Of a stretch of DNA of 6,594 nucleotides, positions 5,765 to 6,594 are shown piece after piece. The notes beneath the pieces were generated by a model that was given only the letters and a program-made list of their open reading frames with translations, searched no databases and had not been told where the DNA came from. Source of the stretch: an uncultured Treponema sp. (GTDB lineage: Bacteria > Spirochaetota > Spirochaetia > Treponematales > Treponemataceae); assembly GCA_905372345.1 (NCBI GenBank), contig CAJPPE010000091.1, forward strand, positions 1 to 6,594, given 5' to 3'. Each line of letters starts with the position of its first letter. Within the stretch, counting starts at the first letter, position 1. A program made the position numbers and the translations under genes.

Positions 5765-6594
5765 TCCTGTACTATATCTTTTAACCTTTCATCCACATAG
5801 GCTACATCGATTTTTACCGTTTCGCCTCCCATTTCGCTTGCATTAAACGAAATATCTTCTAAAAGCATTTCCATAATCGTATGGAGCCTTCTTGCCCCAA
5901 TGTTTTCGTTTTTGCTGTTTACATCGGCAGCCAAAAAACTCATTCTATCAATGGCTTCATCTAAAAATTCTATTTTTACGCCTTCGGTTTCCAAAAGCTC
6001 TGCATACTGTTTGGTCAAAGCGTTTTTAGGTTCAAGGAGAATGCGTTTAAAATCTTCTGCATGCAAGGCTTCGAGCTCTACGCGCAAGGGAAAGCGTCCT
6101 TGAAATTCAGGGATTAAATCGCTCGGCTTTGATACGCTAAAAGCTCCCGCTGCTATAAAAAGAATATGACGGGTATCGACAACGCCGTACTTAGTGGAAA
6201 CCTTAGAGCCTTCAACTATGGGAAGGATATCGCGCTGAACACCTTCTCTTGAAACATCGGGCCCTCCGCCGCGATCCGAACGGGAAGCGACCTTATCGAT
6301 TTCATCAATAAATATAATTCCCATCTGCTCGACCCTTTGCTTTGCTTCATCCGTTACCTTATCATGATCGACCATACGGTCAAGCTGTTCGGCCATTATA
6401 ATTTCGCGGGCTTCTTTTACGCTTACATTTTTACGTTTCGGTTTTGCGCCGCCCATAAGCATATTGGAAAAGTTTGACATTGCAGATTCAATATCTTCCA
6501 TGTTTGAACCGCCTGCAAAAAATTCGAATGTGGGTGTTCCCATGGAGGGAGAAATAGTAACCTCAACCATCTTATCTTCAAGTTTATTTTCGCG
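5737..6594 (-). CDS. hslU: ATP-dependent protease ATPase subunit HslU, C-terminal part (5' end beyond window)
   Basis: HslU (ClpY) is the hexameric AAA+ unfoldase that feeds substrates to the HslV peptidase in the cytoplasm. The frame is open to the window edge, giving 285 visible residues; E. coli HslU is 443, so about 160 residues including Walker A lie outside. An ATG at 6570 is internal and not the start, because the codons upstream of it (RENKLEDK) match the HslU family. In visible-fragment numbering: the I domain occupies roughly 1-90, Walker B IIFIDEID is at 93-100, then GPDVSREGVQRD, sensor 1 in LFIAAGAF, the arginine-finger region PEFQGRFP (R167), and sensor 2 IGARRLHT (232-239). The C-terminal tail DLSRYIL is the conserved segment that inserts into HslV. 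It precedes flgB, and hslV probably lies just upstream outside the window. No frameshift or missing motif is seen. Confidence 0.97.
   Translation of the reverse strand, partial: RENKLEDKMVEVTISPSMGTPTFEFFAGGSNMEDIESAMSNFSNMLMGGAKPKRKNVSVKEAREIIMAEQLDRMVDHDKVTDEAKQRVEQMGIIFIDEIDKVASRSDRGGGPDVSREGVQRDILPIVEGSKVSTKYGVVDTRHILFIAAGAFSVSKPSDLIPEFQGRFPLRVELEALHAEDFKRILLEPKNALTKQYAELLETEGVKIEFLDEAIDRMSFLAADVNSKNENIGARRLHTIMEMLLEDISFNASEMGGETVKIDVAYVDERLKDIVQDQDLSRYIL

Noticed and set aside
6570..6570. ATG at 6570 as the start of hslU
   Set aside because: The frame continues upstream to the window edge with residues fitting HslU, and the Walker A domain must lie further upstream.
1..6594. CRISPR array, mobile element, tRNA/rRNA, toxin-antitoxin or defence genes
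   Set aside because: None seen. Nearly every base belongs to one of eight conserved genes and there are no direct repeats, transposase-like frames or attachment-site-like sequences.

Overview
The window is a stretch of spirochaete chromosome, most likely from a Treponema of the oral T. denticola type. This rests on the moderately AT-rich coding sequence, the gene order hslU-flgB-flgC-fliE-fliF-fliG-fliH-fliI (the layout I recall from Treponema and Borrelia), the FliG type, and a long FliH of about 308 residues. The genus call is inference from memory and no database search was run.

All eight genes lie on the minus strand, so transcription runs from high to low coordinates. At the right edge is the C-terminal two thirds of HslU, the ATPase of the HslVU protease, cut by the window end. 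After a 51-base gap the flagellar genes follow: flgB and flgC (proximal rod), fliE (rod/MS-ring junction), fliF (MS ring), fliG (rotor/switch), fliH (export ATPase regulator) and the first 203 codons of fliI (export ATPase), cut by the left window edge. The largest gap inside the flagellar cluster, between fliE and fliF, is 52 to 64 bases depending on the fliF start. The fliF/fliG and fliH/fliI junctions are tight enough that the ribosome binding site lies in or touches the upstream stop codon, suggesting a co-transcribed and partly translationally coupled operon. No intergenic stretch exceeds 65 bases and the plus strand carries no credible gene.

Together the genes build the base of the periplasmic flagellar motor. 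FliF forms the inner-membrane ring, FliG sits on its cytoplasmic face and receives torque, FliE and FlgB/FlgC start the rod, and FliH/FliI energise or regulate the type III export of rod, hook and filament subunits.

This is a conserved core locus and I found no previously undescribed system. The points worth a second look are small: a perfect 11-bp hairpin in the fliE-fliF spacer, two competing promoter-like motifs at the hslU-flgB junction, a clear 11-residue (hendecad) repeat in FliH resembling the F-ATPase b stalk, and start-codon choices for fliF and fliH that differ from the longest reading frames.
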